Shown here one piece after another: positions 8,176-17,326 of a DNA stretch of 64,000 nucleotides. The DNA comes from an uncultured Ilyobacter sp. (GTDB taxonomy: Bacteria > Fusobacteriota > Fusobacteriia > Fusobacteriales > Fusobacteriaceae): positions 434,001 to 498,000 of the forward strand of contig NZ_OY764864.1 of NCBI RefSeq assembly GCF_963668515.1, given 5' to 3'. The position numbers and the translations under genes are program-made. The number at the start of each line of letters is the position of its first letter. Within the stretch, counting starts at the first letter, position 1. The notes beneath the pieces were generated by a model. It was not told the origin of the DNA. It saw nothing but the letters and a program-made list of their open reading frames with translations, and searched no databases.

Positions 8176-9291
8176 TTATCTACATACCTCCTCTAAAGGG
8201 GTGTACTGAAGGTCTAGATCTTTTGCCACCTGTTCATAGACAAGTTTTCCGCCGATTACATTGATTCCACTGATTAATTCAGGATATTTTTTGCAGGCCT
8301 GATGGATATCCATGCCTGCTAGGGCTCTGGCATATTTCAGAGTGGCATTGTTAAGTGCATAGGTAGAAGTTCTGGCAAAGGCACCGGGCATGTTTGCCAC
8401 ACAGTAATGAAGGACATCGTCAACGAAGAAGATAGGTTCTGCATGTGTTGTGGCCTTAGAGGTCTCAAAACACCCTCCCTGGTCGATGGCCACATCAACT
8501 AAAACAGTTCCAGGCTGCATTTTTTTGATATGCCCTCTGGTCACAAGCTTTGGAGCCTTGGCACCTGGGATGAGTACAGTACCGATGACAAGGTCGGCAC
8601 TTATAACTGCCTCCTCAATATTGTGGGAGTTGGAATAGATGGTTTTTATCTTGTTTCCGTAAATATCATCTAAGTATCTTAATTTATGAATATCAAGGTC
8701 TAAGATGGTGCAGTCAGCCCCTAAACCTACTGCCATCTGAAGGGCATTTTGTCCTGCCACTCCAGCCCCTATAATCACACATTTTGCTCTCTTAGTACCG
8801 GGAACCCCTCCTATGAGGACCCCCTTTCCCCCTTGGTTTTCCTGAAGATAAAAGGCTCCCATCTGGGTTGCCATTCTTCCTGCTACTTCTGACATAGGTG
8901 CAAGCAGGGGAATTGATCCGTCTTCTAAAACTATGGTTTCATAGGCGATGCATGTGGCTCCTGAGGACATGAGACCCTCTGTCTGAGGCTTGTCCGCAGC
9001 TAAGTGAAGGTAAGTGTATAAAAGGTGGTGCGGCTTTAGACAGGCTATCTCCCTAGGCTGAGGTTCCTTTACCTTTATGATCATATCTGCAGTTTCAAAT
9101 ACATCTTCTAAAGAATCGAGCATCTTTGCTCCCGCCCCGATATACTCTTCATCAGATATACCCACCCCTATACCTGCATTGGTTTCAATAAATAACTGGT
9201 GACCGTCAGCCACAAGCTGAGCCACCGATGCAGGAATGAGACCTACTCTGTTTTCGTTGTTTTTAATCTCTTTAGGTACACCTATTTTCAT
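8176..9291 (-). CDS. ald: Alanine dehydrogenase
   Basis: An NAD-dependent enzyme that interconverts L-alanine and pyruvate plus ammonia in the cytoplasm. In a fermenter it would feed alanine carbon to pyruvate or dispose of reducing power. 371 residues, the normal length. The N-terminal substrate domain carries the K-E-P-Q lysine (about K74) and the H-L-A-A-D-K histidine (about H95). The Rossmann motif is G-A-G-V-A-G near residue 175, and the catalytic V-D-V-A-I-D-Q-G-G segment follows. A promoter with an overlapping perfect dyad lies upstream, suggesting specific control. The gene stands alone between two repeat-filled gaps. Confidence 0.97.
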   Translation of the reverse strand: MKIGVPKEIKNNENRVGLIPASVAQLVADGHQLFIETNAGIGVGISDEEYIGAGAKMLDSLEDVFETADMIIKVKEPQPREIACLKPHHLLYTYLHLAADKPQTEGLMSSGATCIAYETIVLEDGSIPLLAPMSEVAGRMATQMGAFYLQENQGGKGVLIGGVPGTKRAKCVIIGAGVAGQNALQMAVGLGADCTILDLDIHKLRYLDDIYGNKIKTIYSNSHNIEEAVISADLVIGTVLIPGAKAPKLVTRGHIKKMQPGTVLVDVAIDQGGCFETSKATTHAEPIFFVDDVLHYCVANMPGAFARTSTYALNNATLKYARALAGMDIHQACKKYPELISGINVIGGKLVYEQVAKDLDLQYTPLEEVCR

Positions 9292-9329
9292 TTTAATCCC
9301 CCCTTCAACATGATTATCCTATTATTTTA

Positions 9330-9358
9330 TGTATACAACTATGTTGTATTAAAATCAA
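9330..9358 (-). promoter_or_regulatory. ald promoter with overlapping inverted repeat
   Basis: On the minus strand, TTGATT (9358-9353), a 17-base spacer and TATACA (9335-9330). A perfect dyad, ATACAAC-TAT-GTTGTAT, covers 9333-9349. It overlaps the -10 edge and much of the spacer, so a bound protein there would block RNA polymerase. Confidence 0.7.
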
Positions 9359-9392
9359 CTTTATAAATAATAAATATTTTTTTAATTAAAAG

Positions 9393-9970
9393 AACCCAAG
9401 TTGCTACTTAAAAAAAATTATTATAAATTACTGAATTTATCTGAATATTAAAATCAAAAGATTTTGTCACGAATGGACACTAATAAAAGATAGGGAAATT
9501 AACACGAATAAAGACAAGACCTTTTGCTCACAGAGGACGCAGAGAAAAAAAGGGAGTTTCACTGAGAAGATCGATATTAGAGTCAAAAGATTTTGTCACG
9601 AATGAAAATCAATAAAAGACAGAAAAATTAACACGAATAAGGACACAACCTCTTGAACACAGAGGGCACAAAGAAAAAGAATGAGTCTTACAGAGTTAAA
9701 GCCAAAACTATAAATACCTTCTTTTGCGAGAGGTTTTTATCTCTTTTCCCTTGCCATTGATAAAATCAGCGTTAAGAATAACCGCAGTGAAATCCTTAGA
9801 AAAAATCGACTGTTTGAGCGTAGCGAGTTTCGAGTTTTTCTTGGATTTTCAAGGTTATTTAGCTGATTTTTCATAGGCTTGAACTTTTGGTTACTTTTCT
9901 TTCAAGAGAAAAGTAACGAATCCCGATAAATTCAATACTTTAATTTAATAAAGGTAGCAACTTAGGTTAA
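9393..9970 (-). repeat. Modular intergenic element, copy 3, complete, minus orientation
   Basis: Both ends are present: AACCCAAGTTGCTACTT at 9393 and AGGTAGCAACTTAGGTT ending at 9970, an imperfect inverted pair. Reading from 9393 it contains two CACGAAT...GACACTAATAAAAG units (9469 and about 9597), the CTTGCCATTGATAAAATCAG box and the GAGCGTAGCGAG segment. It ends with the perfect hairpin box GTTACTTTTCT/AGAGAAAAGTAAC near 9890-9920. There is no coding capacity. About 135 bases of featureless AT-rich DNA follow. Confidence 0.9.
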
Positions 9971-10106
9971 AATAGTATTTTTTTAGGAAACAATTTGTCC
10001 AAAGTATAGGTATTTTATATGAAGTTATGCTAGGCGGTATAAAATTTTATTTTTTCATAAGAAGATGCTTTTATTTGTGAGAAGAAAGGTAAAATGATAT
10101 AATTGA

Positions 10107-10735
10107 TTCAAGTTAGAATTTGAGATAAATATTAATAAATTACTGAATATATCAGGATACTAGAATCAAAAGATTTCATCACGAATGAACACCAATGAAA
10201 GATAAAAAATATTATCACGAATAAGGACAAGACCTTTTGCTCACAGGGGACACAGAGAAAAGAAGGAGTTGCACTGAGAAGAGCGATAATAGAGTCAAAA
10301 GATTTTGTCACGAATAAACACTAATAAAAGAGGGGAAAATTAACACGAATAAGGACACAACCTGTTGAACACAGAGGACACAGAGAAAAAAATAAAGTTC
10401 CACAGAGAGAAAATAAAAATTTTAAATTTTTAGACTACTTTTCCCCTTTAAAAAATTCCGTTAAGAAATCACCTTTTCTGAAATCCACTTTCTTTGAAAT
10501 AAGGGGGCTTTGCCGACTATATTTCAAGCAAAAGTTAGTTCAGAAATGATTTGACTTAGAAAATAATGAGTGGAACGAGTATATTTTCTAGTTCTTGTAA
10601 AATTTATTTTTACAAGTTTCATTAATTTTAATTAGGTGTCTTTTCTTTGGTTACTTTTGCCCTGAACAAAGGGAGGAAATGCCCTTGGGGTACTTTGGAT
10701 AAGCAAAGAAAGTAACAGAGCTTTTAAATTAAAAT
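10107..10735 (-). repeat. Modular intergenic element, copy 4, variant with an alternative hairpin module
   Basis: The end at 10107 is degenerate (GATTCAAGTTAGAATTT). Two CACGAAT units lie at about 10181 and 10309. Instead of the usual central boxes, a variant module runs from about 10437: GCCGACTATATTTCAA, ACGAGTATATTTTCTAG and a perfect stem CTTGTAAAA/TTTTACAAG (10594-10616). A TTTGGTTACTTT...AAAGAAAGTAAC hairpin-like end closes it near 10730. The same variant appears in the copy at 31321-32226. Confidence 0.85.
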
Positions 10736-10773
10736 AGGTTAAAATTTTATAAAATTAATAAAGAGGTGAACCT

Positions 10774-13602
10774 ATGCTGGATAAAATAGTAATAAAAGGG
10801 GCAAGAGAACATAATCTCAAAAATATAAATATAGATATACCCAAAAATAAATTTGTTGTAATAACCGGAGTGAGCGGAAGCGGGAAATCCTCCCTGGCTT
10901 TTGACACCATCTACTCTGAAGGACAGAGAAGGTATGTAGAAAGCCTCTCTGCCTATGCCAGACAGTTTATCGGACAGATGCAAAAACCAGATGTGGACAG
11001 TATAGAGGGGCTGTCACCTGCCATATCCATAGAACAGAAGACCACCAATAAGAACCCGAGATCTATAGTGGGGACAATGACAGAGGTCTATGACTATATG
11101 AGGCTTCTCTTTGCCCATGTGGGAACTGCCCACTGCCCCATCTGCGGGGAAAAGGTGGAAAAGCAGAGTATAGAGGAGATGGTAGACAGCATCCTCCTGA
11201 GGTTTCAAGAGGGAGCCAAGATAATACTCATGTCACCCCTTGTAAAGGAGAAAAAAGGAACTCATAAGAATCTTTTTATCAACCTGCAGAAAAAGGGATT
11301 TGTGAGGGTCAGAGTAAACGGAGAGGTGCTGCATCTAGAGGATGAGATAGATCTAGATAAGAATAAAAAGCACACCATAGAGGTGGTGGTAGACAGGGTC
11401 GTTCTGAAAAAAGAGGACAAGGATTTCATAAGCAGATTCACCCAGTCAGTAGAAGCATCTACAGAACTTTCCGGAGGAAGGGTGGTACTCAGTATAGGGG
11501 GGGAAGATTACAGCTACAGTGAAAATTTTGTCTGCCCAAATCATGAGGAAGTGAGTATACCGGATATAAATCCGAGACTTTTTTCCTTTAATGCACCTTA
11601 CGGAGCCTGCCCCGAATGCAACGGCCTGGGGAAAAAACTGGAAGTAGATGAGAACAGGCTCATCGAAGATGAAAATCTATCCCTGAATAACGGCGGAATA
11701 TATATCCCAGGAGCGGCGTCTAGGAAAGGCTATAGCTGGGCTGTTTTTCAGTCTATGGCAAGAGCCTTTGATATAGACCTGGATAAGCCTGTGAAAGAAC
11801 TTTCTAAAAGGGAACTTGATATAGTGTTTTACGGTGTAGTGGGAAAGAGTTTCAGGGTAGATTACAAGGGAAGAGATTTCCAATATCACGGAATGAAAGA
11901 GTATGAAGGGGCCATCAAAAATCTAGAGAGAAGATATTATGAGACTGCCTCTGACTCCATGAAGGAAGAAATAGAAAATAGGTACATGATAGAGAAAATA
12001 TGCAAGGTGTGTAATGGGAAAAGGCTCAAGCCTGAAGTCTTGGGAGTTACGATAAATGAAAAAAATATCATGGAAATATGTTTTGTAAGTGTAAAGGAAG
12101 CCTTGAAATTTTTTCAGAATCTCAAGCTAAGTCCAAAGGAGGAGATGATAGCCAAGGAGATACTAAAAGAGATCAGGGAGAGGCTCTCTTTTATGATAAA
12201 TGTAGGGCTAGATTATTTGAGTCTTGCAAGGGAGACCAAGACACTTTCCGGGGGAGAATCCCAGAGAATAAGGCTTGCCACTCAGATAGGGTCTGGTCTC
12301 ACAGGGGTGCTCTACGTATTAGATGAGCCAAGTATCGGCCTCCATCAGAGAGACAACAATAAACTCCTCACCACATTAAACAGGCTGAAAGACCTAGGGA
12401 ACACCCTTATTGTGGTAGAACATGATGAAGATACGATGTTCCAGGCCGATTATATATTTGATTTGGGTCCCGGGGCAGGAAGGTTCGGGGGAGAGATCGT
12501 AGCCAAGGGAACTCCCAAGCAGATCATGAGATCAAAAAAATCTCTAACTGGAAAATATCTCAATAAAAACATCAAAATAGAGACCCCTGAAAAAAGAAGA
12601 AAATGGAAGAAGAGTATAAAACTACTGGGAGCTTCGGGAAATAACCTGAAAAATGTAGATGTGGAAATACCATTGGGAGTAATGACTCTGGTAACAGGGG
12701 TCAGTGGAAGCGGTAAATCCACCCTTATAAATCAGACTCTGTTTCCTCTGCTGTTTAATATGCTAAATAAGGGGAAATTATATCCCCTTGAAAACAAGGG
12801 AATAAAAGGGGTAGAAAAGCTAGACAAGGTTATAGATATAGATCAGAGTCCTATAGGTAGGACACCTAGGTCAAACCCGGCAACTTACACTAAAATTTTT
12901 GACGACATAAGAAACCTTTTTGCAGAAACAAAAGAATCTAAGATCCGTGGATATAAAAAGGGAAGATTTTCCTTCAATGTAAGAGGTGGAAGATGTGAAG
13001 CCTGCCAGGGAGCCGGGATAATAAAAATAGAGATGAACTTTCTCCCAGATGTATATGTAGAGTGTGAAGTCTGCAAGGGAAAAAGATATAACAGGGAGAC
13101 CCTAGAAGTAAGTTATAAGGGAAAGAATATATCTGATGTGCTGGGAATGAGTGTAGGGGAAGCCTATGAATTTTTTGAGAAGATACCGGCTCTTGAGAGA
13201 AAACTAAGAGTCTTGATGGAGGTGGGTTTAGATTATATAAAACTGGGACAGCCTGCCACCACTCTGTCTGGGGGAGAAGCTCAGAGGATAAAACTTGCCA
13301 CAGAGCTCTCAAAAGTGGCGAGGGGTCACACTGTCTATATTCTAGACGAGCCTACAACAGGGCTTCATTTTGAGGATATCAGAAAACTCCTTGAGGTACT
13401 CAATAGACTGGTGGATAAGGGAAATACAGTAATTGTAATCGAACATAATCTCGATGTGATCAAAACAGCAGATCATATAATCGATATAGGACCTGAGGGT
13501 GGAGATGAAGGTGGAAAGATAATAGCGGTGGGAACACCTGAGCAAATGATCGAGATAGAAGAAAGTTATACAGGGCATTATCTGAAAAAAGTAATGGACT
13601 AG
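10774..13602 (+). CDS. uvrA: Excinuclease ABC subunit A
   Basis: The damage-sensing ATPase of nucleotide excision repair, working with UvrB and UvrC. 942 residues, the usual length. It has two ABC modules, each with Walker A (G-V-S-G-S-G-K-S near residues 33 and 644), ABC signature L-S-G-G-E and Walker B with D-E-P. It also has the zinc fingers typical of UvrA (C-P-I-C-G, C-P-E-C and C-E-A-C...C-E-V-C pairs). The ATG follows AAAGAGGTGAACCT. murI follows after 29 bases and ruvA after one more base, so the three probably form one transcript. uvrC is elsewhere in the window (33225); uvrB is not seen. Confidence 0.98.
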   Translation: MLDKIVIKGAREHNLKNINIDIPKNKFVVITGVSGSGKSSLAFDTIYSEGQRRYVESLSAYARQFIGQMQKPDVDSIEGLSPAISIEQKTTNKNPRSIVGTMTEVYDYMRLLFAHVGTAHCPICGEKVEKQSIEEMVDSILLRFQEGAKIILMSPLVKEKKGTHKNLFINLQKKGFVRVRVNGEVLHLEDEIDLDKNKKHTIEVVVDRVVLKKEDKDFISRFTQSVEASTELSGGRVVLSIGGEDYSYSENFVCPNHEEVSIPDINPRLFSFNAPYGACPECNGLGKKLEVDENRLIEDENLSLNNGGIYIPGAASRKGYSWAVFQSMARAFDIDLDKPVKELSKRELDIVFYGVVGKSFRVDYKGRDFQYHGMKEYEGAIKNLERRYYETASDSMKEEIENRYMIEKICKVCNGKRLKPEVLGVTINEKNIMEICFVSVKEALKFFQNLKLSPKEEMIAKEILKEIRERLSFMINVGLDYLSLARETKTLSGGESQRIRLATQIGSGLTGVLYVLDEPSIGLHQRDNNKLLTTLNRLKDLGNTLIVVEHDEDTMFQADYIFDLGPGAGRFGGEIVAKGTPKQIMRSKKSLTGKYLNKNIKIETPEKRRKWKKSIKLLGASGNNLKNVDVEIPLGVMTLVTGVSGSGKSTLINQTLFPLLFNMLNKGKLYPLENKGIKGVEKLDKVIDIDQSPIGRTPRSNPATYTKIFDDIRNLFAETKESKIRGYKKGRFSFNVRGGRCEACQGAGIIKIEMNFLPDVYVECEVCKGKRYNRETLEVSYKGKNISDVLGMSVGEAYEFFEKIPALERKLRVLMEVGLDYIKLGQPATTLSGGEAQRIKLATELSKVARGHTVYILDEPTTGLHFEDIRKLLEVLNRLVDKGNTVIVIEHNLDVIKTADHIIDIGPEGGDEGGKIIAVGTPEQMIEIEESYTGHYLKKVMD

Positions 13603-13631
13603 ATTTTATTTTTAGAGGTGAATATAAATAT

Positions 13632-14444
13632 ATGGATAATAGAGGGATAGGGGTTTTTGATTCTGGATTCGGGGGCCTTACAGTTGTAAAAGAGATAAAA
13701 AAAGTACTTCCTGGGGAAAAGATATATTATTTCGGAGATACGGCGAGACTGCCCTATGGTTCAAAATCAAAGGAAAATATAATTCATTATTCCCTGGAGA
13801 TAGCTGAATTTCTAAAAACTAAAGATATAAAAGCCCTGGTGGTGGCCTGTAACACGGCATCTGCCTTTGCCTTGGAGGAGCTTAAAAAGCACTGCGTCTT
13901 TCCTGTGATAGGGGTTATAGAGGCAGGGAGCAGAAGGGCTCTAGGAATTACTAGAAACGGTAAAGTAGGGGTCATAGGTACAAAGGGGACTGTGTCTAGT
14001 GGCGTCTATAACAGGTCCTTGTCTAGAGGAAGGGATGGTATAGAGGTCTACTCTAAACCCTGCCCATTATTTGTGCCCCTTGTGGAAGAGGGGATGATAC
14101 AGGACGAGATTACGGAGATAATGATAGACAGATATCTAGGAGAGTTTAAAAACAGGGTTGATTCTCTTATCATGGGATGCACACACTATCCCCTTCTAGA
14201 AGAGGAGATAAAAAAATATTTTGAAAACCATGAGCTGGAAGTTGTAAATCCCGCTGTGGAAACGGCCCTTGAGCTAGAAAAACTATTGGCAGACAAAAAT
14301 CTTGTCTCAAAGAAAAGCAAGGGGGAGATAGAGTTTTATGTCAGTGATTCTCCCCATCACTTCAGGGAGCTAGGTGAGATGTTTTTGGGAGAAAAGATAG
14401 ACAGGGTGGAAAAAATAAATATAGAAGATTATTGGAGAGGATAA
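13632..14444 (+). CDS. murI: Glutamate racemase
   Basis: A cofactor-independent racemase that makes D-glutamate for peptidoglycan. 270 residues. Both catalytic cysteines are in place (V-V-A-C-N-T-A-S near residue 76 and M-G-C-T-H-Y-P-L near 185), together with the N-terminal F-D-S-G-F-G-G-L-T-V motif. AGAGGTGAATATAAAT precedes the ATG. The next gene, ruvA, starts one base after the stop, which points to translational coupling. Confidence 0.97.
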   Translation: MDNRGIGVFDSGFGGLTVVKEIKKVLPGEKIYYFGDTARLPYGSKSKENIIHYSLEIAEFLKTKDIKALVVACNTASAFALEELKKHCVFPVIGVIEAGSRRALGITRNGKVGVIGTKGTVSSGVYNRSLSRGRDGIEVYSKPCPLFVPLVEEGMIQDEITEIMIDRYLGEFKNRVDSLIMGCTHYPLLEEEIKKYFENHELEVVNPAVETALELEKLLADKNLVSKKSKGEIEFYVSDSPHHFRELGEMFLGEKIDRVEKINIEDYWRG

Positions 14445-14445
14445 A

Positions 14446-15045
14446 ATGTTTGAATATCTCAAGGGTGAATTGTCGTTAAAAAAACTGGAATATGCAGTCA
14501 TAGATGTAAACGGAATAGGATACAAGGTGAATATCTCTCTAAAGACCTATGAAAAGCTGGTTTTGGGAGAAGAAACAAAACTCTATATATATAACTATAT
14601 AAGAGAGGATATGTTTAAACTTATAGGCTTTGCAGAGGAGAAAGAGAGGAATTTATTTGAAATCCTAATAAATGTCAACGGTATAGGGGTTTCTCTTGCC
14701 CTAGCTATACTTTCCACCTTTGATGTAGAGGGGATGAGGGATATTGTATTCAGAGAAGATGTGAAACTTCTGACCAAGGTCCCAAAACTGGGGATAAAAA
14801 AGGCACAGAAATTGATAGTGGATGTAAAGGACAAGCTGAAAGGACTGCAGCTGGGAGAAGGGGCAGCCGGAAGCAGTTCTTTAAAAAATCACCAGATAGA
14901 GGAAGAACTGTATATGGCCTTGGAATCTCTGGGCTATAGTCAGAAGGATATAGAGAAATTAGTTACAAGGGAAGAGATTATGGCTTATGAAGGTATAGAG
15001 GCGGCAATAAAGGATGTTCTCAGAAAGATACAGAGCAAACTTTAG
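14446..15045 (+). CDS. ruvA: Holliday junction DNA helicase subunit RuvA
   Basis: RuvA binds four-way DNA junctions and loads the RuvB motor. 199 residues with three domains: an N-terminal OB fold (about 1-62), a tandem helix-hairpin-helix domain (VNGIGVSLALAIL and VPKLGIKKAQKLIVD, about 70-135) and a C-terminal helical domain that contacts RuvB (about 150-199), joined by a short linker. ruvB is not adjacent. It is encoded one base after murI. Confidence 0.96.
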   Translation: MFEYLKGELSLKKLEYAVIDVNGIGYKVNISLKTYEKLVLGEETKLYIYNYIREDMFKLIGFAEEKERNLFEILINVNGIGVSLALAILSTFDVEGMRDIVFREDVKLLTKVPKLGIKKAQKLIVDVKDKLKGLQLGEGAAGSSSLKNHQIEEELYMALESLGYSQKDIEKLVTREEIMAYEGIEAAIKDVLRKIQSKL

Positions 15046-15159
15046 CGTGGATAAATTTTCAAACCCCCAGTGTAAAGGAAATTCAAGTTAAAAGAGTAAA
15101 ATACAGAAAAGGTATTTTAGGTAAAATTTCTGAACACTACCAAAAGGGGTGGAATAATT

Positions 15160-16524
15160 ATGAAGGTTATAATTTTAGCCGGAGGATGTGGAACAAGATT
15201 GTGGCCTCTTAGCAGAGATAACTATCCAAAACAATTTATAAAAATAAAAACCGAAGAGCCCTCTCTTTTTCAGGAGACCTTTGAAAGAAGTCTTCTGATA
15301 GCAGAGATTCACGATATCTATGTAGTCACCAATGAAAAATACAAATTTCTGGTAATGGGTGCCATAGAGGAATTGGGATATGAATACAATGAATCGAATA
15401 TTTTTGTAGAGCCTGAGGCAAAGAATACCCTTCCGGCCATCTATGCCGGAGTACATGGAGCTTCTAAAGGTAGTGACAGCACATTTGTGGTGTTTCCCTC
15501 TGATCACAGGATATTGAGATCCGATGAATTTTCAGATATTATTAAGGCCTCAGAAAACCTGGCAGAGGAGCATATAATAACCTTTGGAATCAAACCTGAC
15601 GGCCCGAATACTGGATATGGGTATATATCTCCTGCAGAGAAAAAATTAAACGGATATATTGTAGAGGAATTTCATGAGAAGCCAGATTATGAGACTGCTC
15701 TATCCTATATTGAAAAAGGGTATTTCTGGAACAGCGGGATATTTATGTTTAATTCAGGAGTTTTTACAAATGAAGTTAAAATCCATGCCCAAAATATTTA
15801 TGAGGCATTTGATACCAGTACAGACATGAAAGAGGCTTTTTCAAAGATTGAGACCAAGGTCTCTATGGATTATGGGATAATGGAAAAGAGCAGCAAGATA
15901 GCTGTTGTTCCTGTGGATATAGGATGGAATGATTTAGGGAGCTTTGATGCCTTTTATGATGTCTACAAGAGAGATGAGAATGATAATATTGTAGAGGCTG
16001 AAAATATTGTTATTGATTCAAAAAATAATTATATATATTCTGAAAGTGGAAAACTTGTTGCATCTATCGGAGTTGAAGACCTGATAATAGTTGATAACAG
16101 AGATGCTCTGTTGGTATGCAAAAAAGAGCAGTCACAAAAAGTAAAACAGGTAGTGGAAACTTTAAATTACAGAAATGATCTGAGGTCTCAGTACCATGTG
16201 AAAGAATACAGGCCCTGGGGACATTCTAAAGTTTTGGAGGAGGAGAAAAATTCATTTAAAATAAACAGAATAGTTGTAGGGGTTGGAAAAAAACTGAGTT
16301 ATCAAGTCCACTACCACAGAAGTGAGCACTGGATAGTTGTGAGGGGTATGGCTAAGGTAATTATTGAAAATAAAGAAAAACTTGTTTCTGCAGGGGAGAG
16401 TATATTCATAAAGCCTGGAGAAAAGCATAAGCTTGAAAATCCCGGGAAAGTTCCTTTAGAGATTATAGAGGTGCAGATGGGAGAATACCTCGAAAATGAT
16501 GATATCATTAGATTTGAAGATTAA
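15160..16524 (+). CDS. manC: Mannose-1-phosphate guanylyltransferase with C-terminal cupin (ManC type)
   Basis: It makes GDP-mannose from mannose-1-phosphate and GTP for surface polysaccharide. The N-terminal nucleotidyltransferase domain (about 1-280) has the pyrophosphorylase signature G-G-C-G-T-R-L-W-P-L-S-R near residue 8. It also has F-V-E-P-E-A-K-N-T and V-F-P-S-D-H. The C-terminal cupin (about 345-450) has Y-R-P-W-G, H-Y-H-R-S-E-H-W and K-P-G-E-K-H-K-L-E-N, the type II mannose-6-phosphate isomerase domain. 454 residues, near the usual 460-480. GGGGTGGAATAATT precedes the ATG. No other polysaccharide genes are adjacent, so it may serve a distant locus. Confidence 0.93.
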   Translation: MKVIILAGGCGTRLWPLSRDNYPKQFIKIKTEEPSLFQETFERSLLIAEIHDIYVVTNEKYKFLVMGAIEELGYEYNESNIFVEPEAKNTLPAIYAGVHGASKGSDSTFVVFPSDHRILRSDEFSDIIKASENLAEEHIITFGIKPDGPNTGYGYISPAEKKLNGYIVEEFHEKPDYETALSYIEKGYFWNSGIFMFNSGVFTNEVKIHAQNIYEAFDTSTDMKEAFSKIETKVSMDYGIMEKSSKIAVVPVDIGWNDLGSFDAFYDVYKRDENDNIVEAENIVIDSKNNYIYSESGKLVASIGVEDLIIVDNRDALLVCKKEQSQKVKQVVETLNYRNDLRSQYHVKEYRPWGHSKVLEEEKNSFKINRIVVGVGKKLSYQVHYHRSEHWIVVRGMAKVIIENKEKLVSAGESIFIKPGEKHKLENPGKVPLEIIEVQMGEYLENDDIIRFED

Positions 16525-16550
16525 AGATAGAAAGTAATTTTCCATAAGGA

Positions 16551-17244
16551 ACTAACTTAAATTGACCTTTCATTTCAGATTAAAGTATTGAATTTATCGG
16601 GATTCGTTACTTTTCTCTTGAAAGAAAAGTAACCAAAAGTTCAAGCCTATGAAAAATCAGCTAAATAACCTTGAAAATCCAAGAAAAACTCGAAACTCGC
16701 TCTGCTCAAACAGTCGATTTTTTCTAAGGATTTCACTGCGGTTATTCTTAACGCTGATTTTGTCAATGGCAAGGGAAAAGGAATAAAAAACCTCTCGCAA
16801 AAAAAACATTTATAGTTTTGCTTTTAATTCTGTGAAACTCCCTCTTTTTCTCTGCGTCCTCTGTGGCCAAAAGATTTTATCCTTATTCGTGTTAATTTCC
16901 CTATCTTTTATTGGTGTTCATTCGTGACAAAATCTTTTGACTTTAATATCGCCCTCCTCCGTGATACTCTCTTCTTTTCTCTGTGACCAAAAGATTTTGT
17001 TATTATTCGTGTTAATTTCCCTATCTTTTATTGGTGTTCATTCGTGACAAAATCTTTTGACTTTAATATCGCCCTCCTCCGTGATACTCTCTTCTTTTCT
17101 CTGTGACCAAAAGCTTTTGTCCTTATTCGTGTTAATTTCCCTATCTTTTATTGGTGTCCATTCGTGACAAAATCTTTTGATTTTAATATTCAGATAAATT
17201 CAGTAATTTACGAGAATTTGTTTCAACTAGCAACTTGAGTTAAA
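16551..17244 (+). repeat. Modular intergenic element, copy 5, with three 120-bp units
   Basis: Left end AACTTAAATTGACC and right end AACTAGCAACTTGAGTTAAA (17225-17244). It holds the perfect hairpin GTTACTTTTCT/AGAAAAGTAAC (about 16606-16633) and the CGAAACTCGCTCTGCTCAAA segment. The CGCTGATTTTGTCAATGGCAAG box follows. Three ATTCGTG...CATTCGTGACAA units end it, with CATTCGTGAC at about 16919, 17039 and 17159, an exact 120-base period. Confidence 0.9.
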
Positions 17245-17326
17245 TTATATGAAAAGATAAAAGGAAAGGTGAACAGTTGTCTAAATATAATTCATAACAC
17301 GATGATACTTAAAGGGAGTGAGGACT

